This document shows, piece by piece, positions 44,634-53,154 of a stretch of 64,000 nt of DNA (position 1 is its first letter; each line of letters opens with the position of its first letter). The stretch lies in assembly GCF_002979775.1 (NCBI RefSeq), contig NZ_PCPR01000002.1:434001-498000 (forward strand). Direction: 5' to 3'. The notes under the pieces were generated by a model. The model did not search any database. It saw nothing but the letters and a program-made list of their open reading frames with translations, and was not told the origin of the DNA. The position numbers were made by a program, and so were the translations under genes. This DNA is from Arthrobacter sp. MYb23. GTDB taxonomy: Bacteria > Actinomycetota > Actinomycetes > Actinomycetales > Micrococcaceae.

Positions 44634-45373
44634 GGTGTACCTCCTTGAACGGCAGCCCCGGCGGGAACCGGTGCTGTGAGATCGTCGGCTGCCTTCTGGC
44701 GGCCGCTTGAGTCGAGGGTGAGTCCGGGCGAAATCAGGAGCTTTTGCACGCCGGCGAGGACCAGGTCCACGGCGATGGCCAGCCCCGCGATGAGCAGGGA
44801 GCCACCGAGCATCCTGGGAAAATCCTGCAGGACGAGGCCGTCGAACAAGTACCGCCCCAGCCCGCCCAACGGAAGGTAAGCGACCACGGAGACTGTTGCG
44901 ATGACCTGCAGAACCGCCGTGCGGATACCACCGAACATCACCTGCAGTCCGTTGGGCACTTCCACCCGGAACAGGATTTGGAGTTCGGTCATGCCCATGG
45001 CACGGGCAGCGTCAACCACGGTGGCTTCTACGCTGGAAATGCCGGCATAGGTCCCGGCCAGAAGCGGTGGCACTGTGAGGATGACCAGCGCCCACACGGG
45101 AGGCATCAGGCCGCTGCCGGCCAGCAAGGCAAAGAGGACCAGCAAGCCGAGTGTCGGGAGGGCACGTAAAGCGCCGGCCACGGCAACCGCAACCACGCGG
45201 CCACGGCCGGTGTGCCCGATGTAAAGGCCGATGGGCACTGCAATGACTGCGGCGATCAGCAGGACCAGGCCGCTGTACTGCAGGTGCTCCAGCAAACGGG
45301 TGGGGATTCCTCCGGTCCCGGTCCAGTTCTTGGGGTTGATCAGCCAGGCGATGGTTTCAGCAAAGATGTTCAT
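44630..45373 (-). CDS. Osmoprotectant ABC importer, permease subunit
   Basis: A 247-residue OpuC-type permease with about six helices. The coupling motif is VVDAARAMGMTELQILFRVE, with VPNGLQVMFGGIRTAVLQVI after it. Start ATG 45373 overlaps the stop of the upstream permease (ATGA). The tail DSSGRQKAADDLTAPVPAGA is hydrophilic. Confidence 0.92.
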   Translation of the reverse strand: MNIFAETIAWLINPKNWTGTGGIPTRLLEHLQYSGLVLLIAAVIAVPIGLYIGHTGRGRVVAVAVAGALRALPTLGLLVLFALLAGSGLMPPVWALVILTVPPLLAGTYAGISSVEATVVDAARAMGMTELQILFRVEVPNGLQVMFGGIRTAVLQVIATVSVVAYLPLGGLGRYLFDGLVLQDFPRMLGGSLLIAGLAIAVDLVLAGVQKLLISPGLTLDSSGRQKAADDLTAPVPAGAAVQGGTP

Positions 45374-46110
45374 GCGGACGCTCCCGGGTCCGGGCGGAGT
45401 CCCGCTGCGGATACCGCAGATCCGGCCTTGGGCTCAGTCAGAAGGGCGTTGGTGTCCGGGCGCGACGACTTTCCACCCGCCGCCCTGGTCCACGGAGTCA
45501 ACAGCCGCTCCAAGACCACCAGGACTGCATCCATCAACAGTGCCAGCACCAGAATGGCGATGATGCCCACCACCACTTCGGTAATGAACGTGCGCTGGAG
45601 TCCATCCGTAAACAGGACACCAAGGTTGCCTACTCCCAGAAGTGCCGCCACGCTCACCAGGGAAATATTGCTGACCGAAACCACTCGAAGTCCGGCAAAG
45701 AGCACCGGCAAAGACAACGGAAGGTCCACCTGGAAGAAGCGCGCCAGGGGTTTGAAGCCCATGGCCACCGCAGCGTTCCGGAGGTCGTCGTCCACGGAGT
45801 CGAAGGCGTCCATCGCGGCACGGACCAACAGGGCCACCGCATAGATGGTCAGCGCCACCACCACGTTCAGGGGATCCAGGATCCGGGTGCCAAGGATCGT
45901 GGGAAGAATAATGAACAGGGCCAATGACGGAATGGTGTAGAGCAATGACGTGGCTGTTGCCACCACTGACCTGAGGGCGCTGTTGCGTCTGGCCAGTTGG
46001 GCCAGCGGAACCGAAATCAGCAGGCCCAGGATCATGGGGATGATGGCCAGCACCATGTGTTGACCGGCCAGTCCCAGGACCATGCCACTGTTGGCAAGGA
46101 ACCACTCCAT
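45370..46110 (-). CDS. Osmoprotectant ABC importer, permease subunit
   Basis: A 246-residue permease paralogous to the next gene. LLYTIPSLALFIILPTILG and DDDLRNAAVAMGFKPLARFF (coupling loop) are visible. ATG 46110 shares one base with the stop codon of the ATPase gene (TGATG). The frame is open 85 codons upstream, but that part overlaps the ATPase and is unlike the family. Confidence 0.92.
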   Translation of the reverse strand: MEWFLANSGMVLGLAGQHMVLAIIPMILGLLISVPLAQLARRNSALRSVVATATSLLYTIPSLALFIILPTILGTRILDPLNVVVALTIYAVALLVRAAMDAFDSVDDDLRNAAVAMGFKPLARFFQVDLPLSLPVLFAGLRVVSVSNISLVSVAALLGVGNLGVLFTDGLQRTFITEVVVGIIAILVLALLMDAVLVVLERLLTPWTRAAGGKSSRPDTNALLTEPKAGSAVSAAGLRPDPGASA

Positions 46111-47204
46111 CAGTTGGGGTCCTCCCTGTGGTGGCGGACTTCTTCGATCAGTGCCAGAACTTCCGGCGCCTTCAGGACGCCGGCCACCCGGCCGTCGTCG
46201 TCCACCGCAACGCCAAGGCCCGACGGCGACGACAACGCCGCGTCCAACGCGCGCCGCAACGTGTCTCCCTTGCGGAAAAGCGAACCCCCGGGGATCAACC
46301 CGGCACCATCGCGTGGCGAAGACCACCCCAGTGGACGCGAGTCGCCATCCACCACCAGTGCCCACTCCCCCGATTGCCGGCCCGCATGCTGGCCATCGGA
46401 GGGACTCACCATGGCCACCGGGTGCAAGGTCACGGCGTCTGCGGCGTTGAAAGCAAGGTGCCGGAAGCCGCGATCGCGACCCACGAAGGAAGCCACAAAG
46501 TCATTGGCGGGTGCTCGAAGAATCTCTTCCGGAGCCGAGTACTGCGCCAGCTTCCCCCCGACGGCGAAAACAGCCACTTTGTCGCCAAGAACCGTGGCTT
46601 CGTCGATGTCGTGGGTGACAAACACGATGGTTTTGGCCAGCTCCCGCTGCAGGCGCAGGAGTTCCTGCTGCAGTTCATCACGGACCACAGGATCCACGGC
46701 ACTGAAAGGTTCGTCCATCAGCAGCACCGGCGGATCAGCAGCGAGCGCCCGGGCCACCCCGACACGCTGCTGCTGACCACCTGAGAGTTGGGACGGGTAC
46801 CTTTTGCCCAGGACAGAAGCCAACCCGACGACGTCGAGCAGTTCCGCAGCGCGTTTCCGCGCCGCCGCCTTGGGAACGCCGTTGAGCCGCGGCACCGTGG
46901 CGATGTTGTCCAGGACGGAGCGGTGCGGCAGCAGGCCCGAGGACTGCATGACGTAACCCATGGAACGGCGCAGCTTGGCCGCGGGAACCTGCGAGACATC
47001 TTCTCCAGCAACAGTGATGGTTCCGCTGGTGGGCTCCACCATCCGGTTGATCATGCGCAGGGAAGTTGTCTTGCCGCAGCCCGAGGGGCCGACGAACACG
47101 GTGATGGCGCCCTTGTCGATGGACATGGTGAGGGCATCCACCGCCGGTTGCCCGCCTTGGTATTGCTTGGTAACGCTCTTGAACTCAATCATGGCTTCGG
47201 CCAT
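46110..47204 (-). CDS. Osmoprotectant ABC importer, ATP-binding protein with CBS region
   Basis: A 364-residue OpuCA-type ATPase. Walker A VGPSGCGKTT (near 37-46), signature [16 protein letters not shown] and Walker B LLMDEPFSAVDP are present. The C-terminal 130 residues hold a single recognisable CBS-like segment (GDTLRRALDAALSSPSGLGV, VDDDGRVAGVLKAPEVLALI) preceded by a divergent half. In OpuA-type importers CBS domains gate transport by ionic strength. ATG 47204 is kept; ATG 47192 is an alternative. Confidence 0.92.
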   Translation of the reverse strand: MAEAMIEFKSVTKQYQGGQPAVDALTMSIDKGAITVFVGPSGCGKTTSLRMINRMVEPTSGTITVAGEDVSQVPAAKLRRSMGYVMQSSGLLPHRSVLDNIATVPRLNGVPKAAARKRAAELLDVVGLASVLGKRYPSQLSGGQQQRVGVARALAADPPVLLMDEPFSAVDPVVRDELQQELLRLQRELAKTIVFVTHDIDEATVLGDKVAVFAVGGKLAQYSAPEEILRAPANDFVASFVGRDRGFRHLAFNAADAVTLHPVAMVSPSDGQHAGRQSGEWALVVDGDSRPLGWSSPRDGAGLIPGGSLFRKGDTLRRALDAALSSPSGLGVAVDDDGRVAGVLKAPEVLALIEEVRHHREDPN

Positions 47205-47251
47205 ACCAGGGCTTACCTATCTGTGGTGGAGAACATCGGTAGAGCCAGATG

Positions 47252-47281
47252 ATCATATGCACTCTTATTACTTGGCTGCAA
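47252..47281 (-). promoter_or_regulatory. Candidate promoter of the osmoprotectant importer operon
   Basis: On the minus strand TTGCAG (47276-47281) and TATGAT (47252-47257) are separated by 18 nt; the ATPase ATG follows about 48 nt later. No other feature was found in 47205-47358. Confidence 0.5.
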
Positions 47282-47358
47282 AGCAATCTTCACCCAGCGT
47301 AGCCAGCACCACCTACGATGTCAGCGCCGCCACGAGTTCCGTAATGAATCGGCAATGT

Positions 47359-48543
47359 TCAGCGTTTACGTCTCTTGCCGCTCTTCGCCGCCCGTTCCTC
47401 GGCTTGATCGTGCCGGTATCGCTCCGCAGCGCGCTGGCCCCGCTCCGCCGACATCACCTTTTGGTGCCATTCGCGCTGATACGCCCGACGGGCAGCAGCA
47501 TCATGTTTCCTGGCCAAGGCTGCCAGTTCGCGTTGCAGCTTGAGGTAGCTGGCCCAACGCCGGGGATCGAGGGTTTCCTCCGCGAGCGCCTCCTGAACTG
47601 CGCATCCCGGCTCTGCCTGATGCGCACAGTCCGTGAACCGGCACTTGGAGAAAAGTTCCTCAAGGTCGCCGAACATTTCCTCCATTCCCTCATCTGCGTC
47701 GAAGAGCCCGAAGCCGCGGACTCCCGGCGTGTCCATCAGCACCGCGCCACCGGTCAAAGGCACCAGCTCCCTGGAGGTGGTGGTGTGTTTGCCCTTGCCG
47801 TCACCGGCCCGCACCGCGCCTGTCTGTTGGACGTCCCGCCCCGCGAGGGCATTAATGAGCGTTGATTTCCCGGCACCGGAGGGACCCAGCAACACCAGCG
47901 TTGCACCTTGGGGAATGTGCTGCATCAGTTCCTCGAGGCCGTCACCCTGCTCCGCGGAGGTGGTGACAACATCCACGCCTGCGGCCTGCAGGATCACCTC
48001 CCCCACAACGTCGTCCGCGAGGTGGGCGAGGTCGGCTTTGGTGATGACCACAAGTGGAGTAGCACCGGAATCCCACGCAGCCACCAACGTCCGTTCAAGC
48101 CGATTGTGGGTCAGCGGACGATCCACGGGGACCACTACAGCCACAATGTCGATGTTGCTGCCCAGAATCTGCTCCTCCGAAGAGGCTTCAAACGCGCGCT
48201 TACGGCTCAGCGCTGAATGCCGGGGAAGGACCTCGACGACGGCGGGCTCACCGGCGCTGTTGTGGCCGAGCCATACCCAGTCCCCCGTCGCGGGTACCAG
48301 GCCATGGGTTGGGTAGGGCAGATGCAGTTGCCCTACGGCCGAGGCTACGAGCACCCGGTTCCGGTCAAGGCGCACTACGCGGCCGGGAATGGCTGCGTCC
48401 TGGGCATCCGGCGCTGTGTTGGCACGGAAAAGCTCCGCGGTTTTGTCTGTGAAGCCGTACTCCACTGGTCCAACGAATTCCTGGGTGGGACGTTGCTTGG
48501 TTGAACTGAAGGAAGGGTCGCTTGAAGAAGCGTAAGTGTTCAA
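47359..48543 (-). CDS. rsgA: Ribosome small-subunit-dependent GTPase RsgA
   Basis: A 394-residue circularly permuted GTPase that matures the 30S subunit. N-terminal OB fold (GRVVRLDRNRVLVASAVGQL, VPATGDWVWLG), then the permuted G motifs: TKADLAH (G4), LLGPSGAGKSTLINALAG (G1), DTPGVRGFGL (G3) and the C-terminal zinc knuckle CRFTDCAHQAEPGC. A basic tail follows. The start is TTG 48543, with AGAGG 7 nt upstream; the longer frame to 48660 overlaps the leader ORF in another frame and is not conserved. Confidence 0.93.
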   Translation of the reverse strand: MNTYASSSDPSFSSTKQRPTQEFVGPVEYGFTDKTAELFRANTAPDAQDAAIPGRVVRLDRNRVLVASAVGQLHLPYPTHGLVPATGDWVWLGHNSAGEPAVVEVLPRHSALSRKRAFEASSEEQILGSNIDIVAVVVPVDRPLTHNRLERTLVAAWDSGATPLVVITKADLAHLADDVVGEVILQAAGVDVVTTSAEQGDGLEELMQHIPQGATLVLLGPSGAGKSTLINALAGRDVQQTGAVRAGDGKGKHTTTSRELVPLTGGAVLMDTPGVRGFGLFDADEGMEEMFGDLEELFSKCRFTDCAHQAEPGCAVQEALAEETLDPRRWASYLKLQRELAALARKHDAAARRAYQREWHQKVMSAERGQRAAERYRHDQAEERAAKSGKRRKR

Positions 48544-48571
48544 TGAAATGCCTCTGTTGAGGCCCGGCCGC

Positions 48572-48664
48572 CTAGTTTTGGCAGGCTGATACCGGGGCAG
48601 GAATGGTGGGCTGATGACGGCGCGCCGCAACTGAGTGCAGGGCGCGTAAGGTCTGGGCAATCAT
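48572..48664 (-). CDS. 30-codon leader ORF upstream of rsgA
   Basis: ATG 48664 through TAG 48572 encodes MIAQTLRALHSVAARRHQPT followed by a Pro/Ala/Ser stretch ending SACQN. AGGAGGTGG, an almost ideal ribosome-binding site, stands 6 nt upstream, stronger than that of most full genes in the window. The stop is 28 nt before the rsgA TTG. It may be a regulatory leader peptide for rsgA or an independent microprotein. Beyond it, 48690-48754 contains only two short inverted repeats. Confidence 0.5.
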   Translation of the reverse strand: MIAQTLRALHSVAARRHQPTIPAPVSACQN

Positions 48665-48723
48665 CAAATCCACCTCCTCGGCATCCGGGCCGGCAACTGG
48701 AGAGCCGGCAACGATGTTCAGCG

Positions 48724-48749
48724 TAGCCAAGAAGAAGTGCTCTTGGCTA
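48724..48749 (-). terminator. Hairpin after the NUDIX gene
   Basis: TAGCCAAG and CTTGGCTA arms with a 10-nt spacer, 6 nt past the NUDIX stop. No T-run follows it leftward, so termination is uncertain; it may instead lie in the leader of rsgA. Confidence 0.45.
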
Positions 48750-48754
48750 GGCCT

Positions 48755-49207
48755 TTATCTTAGCTTTCCGTCGGCAGGACGCTCCTGGCGCAAGCGGAGT
48801 GCCGTATCCACCAAGGAGACGCGGTTGAGGTTCTGTATGTCCTCCAGCGGGATCCATGCTGCGTGGGTGGTGCTGCCATCCACCTCATGTGTAAGTTCGC
48901 CGCCCACGACCGTGGCCTCGTAGACCAGCCTGAGGGCTTGAAAATCCTTCACCGAACCGTCGGCGCGGATCTCGCCCGGCCAGTGACCGACGTCGATACC
49001 CAACATTCGGTCAATCCGGGCTTCGTATCCGGTTTCCTCAAAGACCTCACGCCTGCAACCATCCACAGGATGTTCTGCCAGATCCAAGCCTCCGCCCGGC
49101 AGCGTCCAGCCTTCTTTGCCGTCCTGCTTCCAATACGCCAGCAGGATCTTCTCTTCCTGGACAATCACGGCGTAAGCGGCTGGGCGGGTATCGAACTGCA
49201 GGGTCAT
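48755..49207 (-). CDS. NUDIX hydrolase
   Basis: A 150-residue NUDIX enzyme that hydrolyses a nucleoside diphosphate linked to another moiety. The Nudix box is complete: GGLDLAEHPVDGCRREVFEE followed by TGY, matching G-x5-E-x7-REUXEEXGU. Substrate unknown. ATG 49207 has TATGCT exactly 6 nt upstream and no ribosome-binding site. Confidence 0.92.
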   Translation of the reverse strand: MTLQFDTRPAAYAVIVQEEKILLAYWKQDGKEGWTLPGGGLDLAEHPVDGCRREVFEETGYEARIDRMLGIDVGHWPGEIRADGSVKDFQALRLVYEATVVGGELTHEVDGSTTHAAWIPLEDIQNLNRVSLVDTALRLRQERPADGKLR

Positions 49208-49213
49208 GGAGTC

Positions 49214-49219
49214 AGCATA
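49214..49219 (-). promoter_or_regulatory. Candidate -10 box, leaderless start of NUDIX gene
   Basis: TATGCT on the minus strand, then GACTCC, then the ATG at 49207. Confidence 0.5.
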
Positions 49220-49236
49220 ATTCCTTGCGTCGAGCG

Positions 49237-51033
49237 CTAGGGAAGTTCGGCGGCCTCGATGGGACCCGCTTCTTCGGGACCCAGATCCGGCACTTCGCGG
49301 AGTTCGACGACGCCGCCGGGCTTCACGAGTTCCAGCACCTTAATGCTGTTGCGGCCGGAGTCCAGCAGTGGAGCCGGAGCATAGAGAGTGACCTGCGGCC
49401 CCTTCTCCCAGTAGCGGCCCAGGAGGAACCCGTTGAGCCAGACGAAGCCTTTTCCGGAATCCGGCAAGGCAATGTAGGTATCGGCCGGCTCGTCCACCTC
49501 AAAGTCGGCTCCTGCCAAGCCTTCCAAGTCTTCAAGCTTCCAGTCGGCGAGCGCCACGGGGGTCTGCGTCCAGTGGAAGGTGTAGCGCTGGTTGACGAGG
49601 ACACCGCCCAGAATTCCCTTGCCGTGTCCCGTCAGGGGGCCGTAGTTGATGCGGCCCAGGTTCTCCACCAGGATTTCCAGCTTGACGGCGACGCCAGTTC
49701 CTGTAACGGCGAGGCCCTCCGCTCCAGTGACGTCATCCAGGACCCCGGCAAAGGTGCCGTCCACCCAAACGTAGGCACGGTCGTTGAGTCCGGTGATCTT
49801 CAACCGGCTCTCCGTGGGAGCATCGGCCCGACCGGGAAGGATGGCTTCGGAGGCATAGAGGACCATGCCGGCGTCGAGTCCCAGCTGTTCGAAGCCAAGT
49901 GGCTTGACGCTGGTGATCGGCGTTCCGGCGGAGCGCACCAACTCCAACAGGTCCGGACCATCGCTCAGGGGCAAGGACTGGGCGGGCAGCACGGGAGCGT
50001 CAGCCAGTAACTCAGCGGGCAGGCCGGGCGGCTCTTCGATTCCTTGCGCGCGGTAGAACTCCTTGCGGAAGGCATGGAACTTGGCAGTCAGCGCGCCATT
50101 CTCTGCAATGGGCGCATCGGAGTCGTAACTGGTGACAGTCGGCTGGAGCTTGGTGCCGTCGTGATTGCTGCCGGATCCCAGGCCAAAATTGGTCCCCCCG
50201 TGGGCCATGTAGGCGCAGATCGATCCCCCAAGGTCCAGCATCTTCCGCGCTTCAACCGCAGCGTCCTCTGCGTCGCGGCGGTGATGGTGTTCGCCCCAGT
50301 GATCGAACCAGCCGCCCCAGAACTCGACGTTGAAGAACGGCTCGCCGGGCCGGCGTCGCTGCCATGTGGCCACGGCTTCGTCGCCCCGGCTTCCCAGCGT
50401 TGCCGTCGCCCAGGTTCCCTCGATGGAACCGCCGTCGAGGAAGTAGTCCGTGCCGCCGTCGGCTGTGAAAAGGAGTTCAGTGATGCCGTGCTCCTCCAAG
50501 ACCCTCCGGTTCCAACGGATGTACTCGTGGTCATCGCCGTAGCTGCCGTATTCGTTTTCAATTTGCACGGCCACTACCGGACCGCCCACGGACGCCTGCC
50601 GCGAGGCGACGATCGGGAGGAGGTGATGGAACCACTCTTCGATTGCAGCGGTGAACACCGGGTCCATGCAGCGCAGGCCGATGCCGGGAATGCCGGTCAG
50701 CCAGGCGGGGAAGCCGCCGTTGTCCCACTCGGCGCAGATGTAGGGTCCGGGGCGGACTATGACGTCCAGCCCTTCCTCGGCTGCGAGGTCTATGAAACGG
50801 CCCAAATCCCGCCAGTCACTGAAGTCCGGCGCCTGATCGCGTTTAGGCTGGTGGAAGTTCCAAGCAACGTACGTGTCCACCGTGTTGGCGCCCATGGCTT
50901 TGAGTCGACGCAGCCGGTCCTGCCAGAGGGCCGGGTGAACGCGGAAGTAGTGGATGGCTCCGGCGAGGATGCGATACGGTTCACCCGAACGGTAAAGGAC
51001 GGCGTCGTGGTAGCTCAGCAGGGCGTTGTTCAC
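49237..51033 (-). CDS. Glycoside hydrolase family 35 beta-galactosidase
   Basis: A 598-residue GH35 enzyme hydrolysing terminal beta-galactosides. The TIM barrel contains the acid/base Glu161 in VVAVQIENEYGSYG and the nucleophile Glu237 in FNVEFWGGWFDHWG, with RPGPYICAEWDNGGFPAWL between. C-terminal jelly-roll domains (GYFxxx-like YVWVDGTFAGVLDD, KGFVWLNGFLLGRYWEKGPQ) follow. No signal peptide, so it acts in the cytosol on imported sugar. GTG 51033 has TAATCT 7 nt before it. A GlcNAc-type kinase 1.2 kb away suggests a local sugar-use group. Confidence 0.94.
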   Translation of the reverse strand: MNNALLSYHDAVLYRSGEPYRILAGAIHYFRVHPALWQDRLRRLKAMGANTVDTYVAWNFHQPKRDQAPDFSDWRDLGRFIDLAAEEGLDVIVRPGPYICAEWDNGGFPAWLTGIPGIGLRCMDPVFTAAIEEWFHHLLPIVASRQASVGGPVVAVQIENEYGSYGDDHEYIRWNRRVLEEHGITELLFTADGGTDYFLDGGSIEGTWATATLGSRGDEAVATWQRRRPGEPFFNVEFWGGWFDHWGEHHHRRDAEDAAVEARKMLDLGGSICAYMAHGGTNFGLGSGSNHDGTKLQPTVTSYDSDAPIAENGALTAKFHAFRKEFYRAQGIEEPPGLPAELLADAPVLPAQSLPLSDGPDLLELVRSAGTPITSVKPLGFEQLGLDAGMVLYASEAILPGRADAPTESRLKITGLNDRAYVWVDGTFAGVLDDVTGAEGLAVTGTGVAVKLEILVENLGRINYGPLTGHGKGILGGVLVNQRYTFHWTQTPVALADWKLEDLEGLAGADFEVDEPADTYIALPDSGKGFVWLNGFLLGRYWEKGPQVTLYAPAPLLDSGRNSIKVLELVKPGGVVELREVPDLGPEEAGPIEAAELP

Positions 51034-51083
51034 ACGGAACAGATTAGCTCAATTTCCAACATTTATGCACAGGTGATGATCGC

Positions 51084-52115
51084 ATGACCAATCTTGACAC
51101 TTCTCCCGCACAGGAAGTCTGCCCCGCAGCGCCGGAAGGTCAAGGTCCCTGCGTTCAGCTGTGGCCCGAGCGCGAGGTCCCTTTGGGCGGTGTGCGGGCC
51201 ATGAACGTCATGAGGACGCTGCCCCAGCGAGGTCTGCCGACCGTGGGCGCCTGGTGCTTTCTGGACAGCTTCGGTCCGGACAGGGTGGCCATGAGCGTAC
51301 TCCCCCACCCGCATTGCGGTCTTCAAACCGTCACCTGGCCCCTGGAAGGATCCGTACGGCACCGCGATAGCGTGGGCAGCGATGTTGTGGTCCAGCCGGG
51401 TGAGCTGAACATCATGACCGCAGGCCACGGCATTTCACACTCTGAATTCTCGGTCCTGGCGGCCAGCGCCGACGGCGGGTCCGCTGCCTTGGTGGAAGAA
51501 ATTCCCATGTCCCGTGGGCTCCAACTGTGGGTTGCCCTACCGGAGGAGCACAGGCACCGCGCGCCCTCTTTCGAACAAGTGAAGGAGCTGCCGGTGGCCT
51601 TGGGCGAAGGCTTCAGGGCCACCGTGATGGTGGGAGAATTTGCCGGCCAGCGCTCCCCTGCCACCATGTTCAGCCCCATTGTTGGAGCGGACATCACCGG
51701 CACGGGAGCCCTTGAACTACCGCTGCGGCCGGACTTTGAGCATGCCGTACTGGTCCTTGATGGGCACCTTGTGATCGATGACCAGGAGATCGAGGCCGGA
51801 CCGCTGGCCTACCTGGGCGCCGGCCGGTCCAGCCTTGCCGTCCAAGCGCGGCCGGAAACCCGCTTCATGCTCCTCGGTGGCGAACCGTTCGGCGAAGACC
51901 TGCTCATGTGGTGGAACTTCGTGGGCAGGACGCACGAGGAAGTGGAAAAGGCGCGCGGGGAATGGGAAGCCGAAGGACTGCTCGACGACGACGCTGCCGC
52001 CACCTCACGCTTTGGCTTCGTTCCCGGTCATGGTCCTGACGCAGGGCCGGAGGCCGGACGCATTCCCGCCCCGCCCCTGCCGGGCGTGAAGCTCCGCCCA
52101 CGAACCCGCGGCTAA
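51084..52115 (+). CDS. Pirin family protein
   Basis: A 343-residue bicupin. The metal-ligand residues are in LPHPHCGLQTVTWPLEGSVR (two His), GHGISHSEFS (His, Glu) and later acidic residues, as in human pirin. Some bacterial pirins are quercetin dioxygenases, others act as regulators; role here unassigned. The C-terminus is Pro/Arg-rich. Divergent from the GH35 gene. Confidence 0.9.
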   Translation: MTNLDTSPAQEVCPAAPEGQGPCVQLWPEREVPLGGVRAMNVMRTLPQRGLPTVGAWCFLDSFGPDRVAMSVLPHPHCGLQTVTWPLEGSVRHRDSVGSDVVVQPGELNIMTAGHGISHSEFSVLAASADGGSAALVEEIPMSRGLQLWVALPEEHRHRAPSFEQVKELPVALGEGFRATVMVGEFAGQRSPATMFSPIVGADITGTGALELPLRPDFEHAVLVLDGHLVIDDQEIEAGPLAYLGAGRSSLAVQARPETRFMLLGGEPFGEDLLMWWNFVGRTHEEVEKARGEWEAEGLLDDDAAATSRFGFVPGHGPDAGPEAGRIPAPPLPGVKLRPRTRG

Positions 52116-52116
52116 G

Positions 52117-52171
52117 TTTTGTACAGCTAACGCCCCTAAGAGGCCATTTTGAGGGCGTTAGCTGTACAAAA
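52117..52171. terminator. Long inverted repeat / bidirectional terminator
   Basis: TTTTGTACAGCTAACGCCC pairs perfectly with its complement across a 17-nt loop, giving T4 and A4 flanks. It lies between convergent pirin and GlcNAc kinase genes. Its regularity resembles a dispersed intergenic repeat. Confidence 0.85.
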
Positions 52172-52177
52172 ACTCCA

Positions 52178-53113
52178 CTAACGTCGCTGTTCCGCTACGA
52201 GCCGGGGAACACCGAACACGGGGTCCTGCTGAAGAATGCGCACATCAGTGATCCCGGTTTCGGCCAGCTTGGCTTTGAACGCTTCCTGAAGCCGGGGGAC
52301 GTTCATGCCGAGTCCGCTTCCGAGGATCACCGGACCGTCGAGTCCCAATTGGCGGACGGCCTGTTCAGCGAGGTCAGCCAGGTCCCGGCCCGCCTGCTCC
52401 ACGAGGGCTGCGCTGACTTCGTCGCCAGAATCGGCCGCTTCCACCACCAGCCGGGCCTGTTGCGCCCAGTAGCGGCGGCCGGTGTCCGGTGAATGGAACA
52501 GTGCTATCAGCTTGCCGGGCTCTTCAACACCTACGGAATCCAACAGTGCACGGCTGAGCTGATCAGCCTCCAAGCCTTGGTTCATCCGGCGCAGGCTGTG
52601 GCGCACTGCCTCGCGCCCCAGCCAGTAACCGCTTCCTTCGTCGCCCAGGAGATACCCCCAGCCGCCTGCGCGGGCTTCCTCGCCGGCGTCGTTCCTGCCC
52701 CACGCGGCTGAGCCGGTGCCGGCGATGACTGCGACGCCCGTGCTTGCTCCCCCTGCCGCCAACAGAAGGCGAGAATCGTGGACCACGGTGATGCGCGCAC
52801 CGGGCGCATGGGGCGCAATGAGGTCAGCGAGCGCCTGGGCGTCTTCGTCGGTATCAATCCCGCCGGCGCCGGCGTACACCTGGTCTATGTGGCCGCCACC
52901 GATCTTCCCGAACAGCTCAGCAAGGTTGGCCGCGGCCACCTCACGGCTAACGTTCTGGACATTGGAGCTGCCAGCGCTCTCGTCACGAATTGGCGACCCA
53001 TTGTGGAACCGCACGCCGCGGGTTTTCGTACCGCCGATGTCGAGCCCTATGACGGTGCCGCTCACGACTTCCGGAGGGACGTGGGAATGCTGGGCAGAGT
53101 CAGGATTGTTCAC
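52178..53113 (-). CDS. BadF/BadG-type N-acetylglucosamine kinase
   Basis: A 311-residue ASKHA-fold sugar kinase. VIGLDIGGTKTRGVRF (phosphate 1, near 21-36), VVHDSRLLLAAGG and VAVIAGTGSAAWGRN (phosphate 2), GGWGYLLGDEGSGYWLG and GPVILGSGLGMNVPRLQ (adenosine) are all present. The substrate is probably GlcNAc or another amino sugar; glucose is an alternative. GTG 53113 has TAGTCT exactly 6 nt upstream. Divergent from the nitronate monooxygenase gene, 41 nt apart. Confidence 0.9.
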   Translation of the reverse strand: MNNPDSAQHSHVPPEVVSGTVIGLDIGGTKTRGVRFHNGSPIRDESAGSSNVQNVSREVAAANLAELFGKIGGGHIDQVYAGAGGIDTDEDAQALADLIAPHAPGARITVVHDSRLLLAAGGASTGVAVIAGTGSAAWGRNDAGEEARAGGWGYLLGDEGSGYWLGREAVRHSLRRMNQGLEADQLSRALLDSVGVEEPGKLIALFHSPDTGRRYWAQQARLVVEAADSGDEVSAALVEQAGRDLADLAEQAVRQLGLDGPVILGSGLGMNVPRLQEAFKAKLAETGITDVRILQQDPVFGVPRLVAEQRR

Positions 53114-53119
53114 CGTGAA

Positions 53120-53125
53120 AGACTA
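53120..53125 (-). promoter_or_regulatory. Candidate -10 box, leaderless start of GlcNAc-type kinase
   Basis: TAGTCT on the minus strand, then TTCACG, then the GTG at 53113. Confidence 0.5.
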
Positions 53126-53154
53126 GCTTGGAGCGTCCGGAGGAGAAACCGCAC

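Noticed and set aside
48544..48660. N-terminal extension of RsgA to 48660
   Set aside because: The extra residues are unlike the family, overlap the leader ORF in another frame, and TTG 48543 has a good ribosome-binding site.
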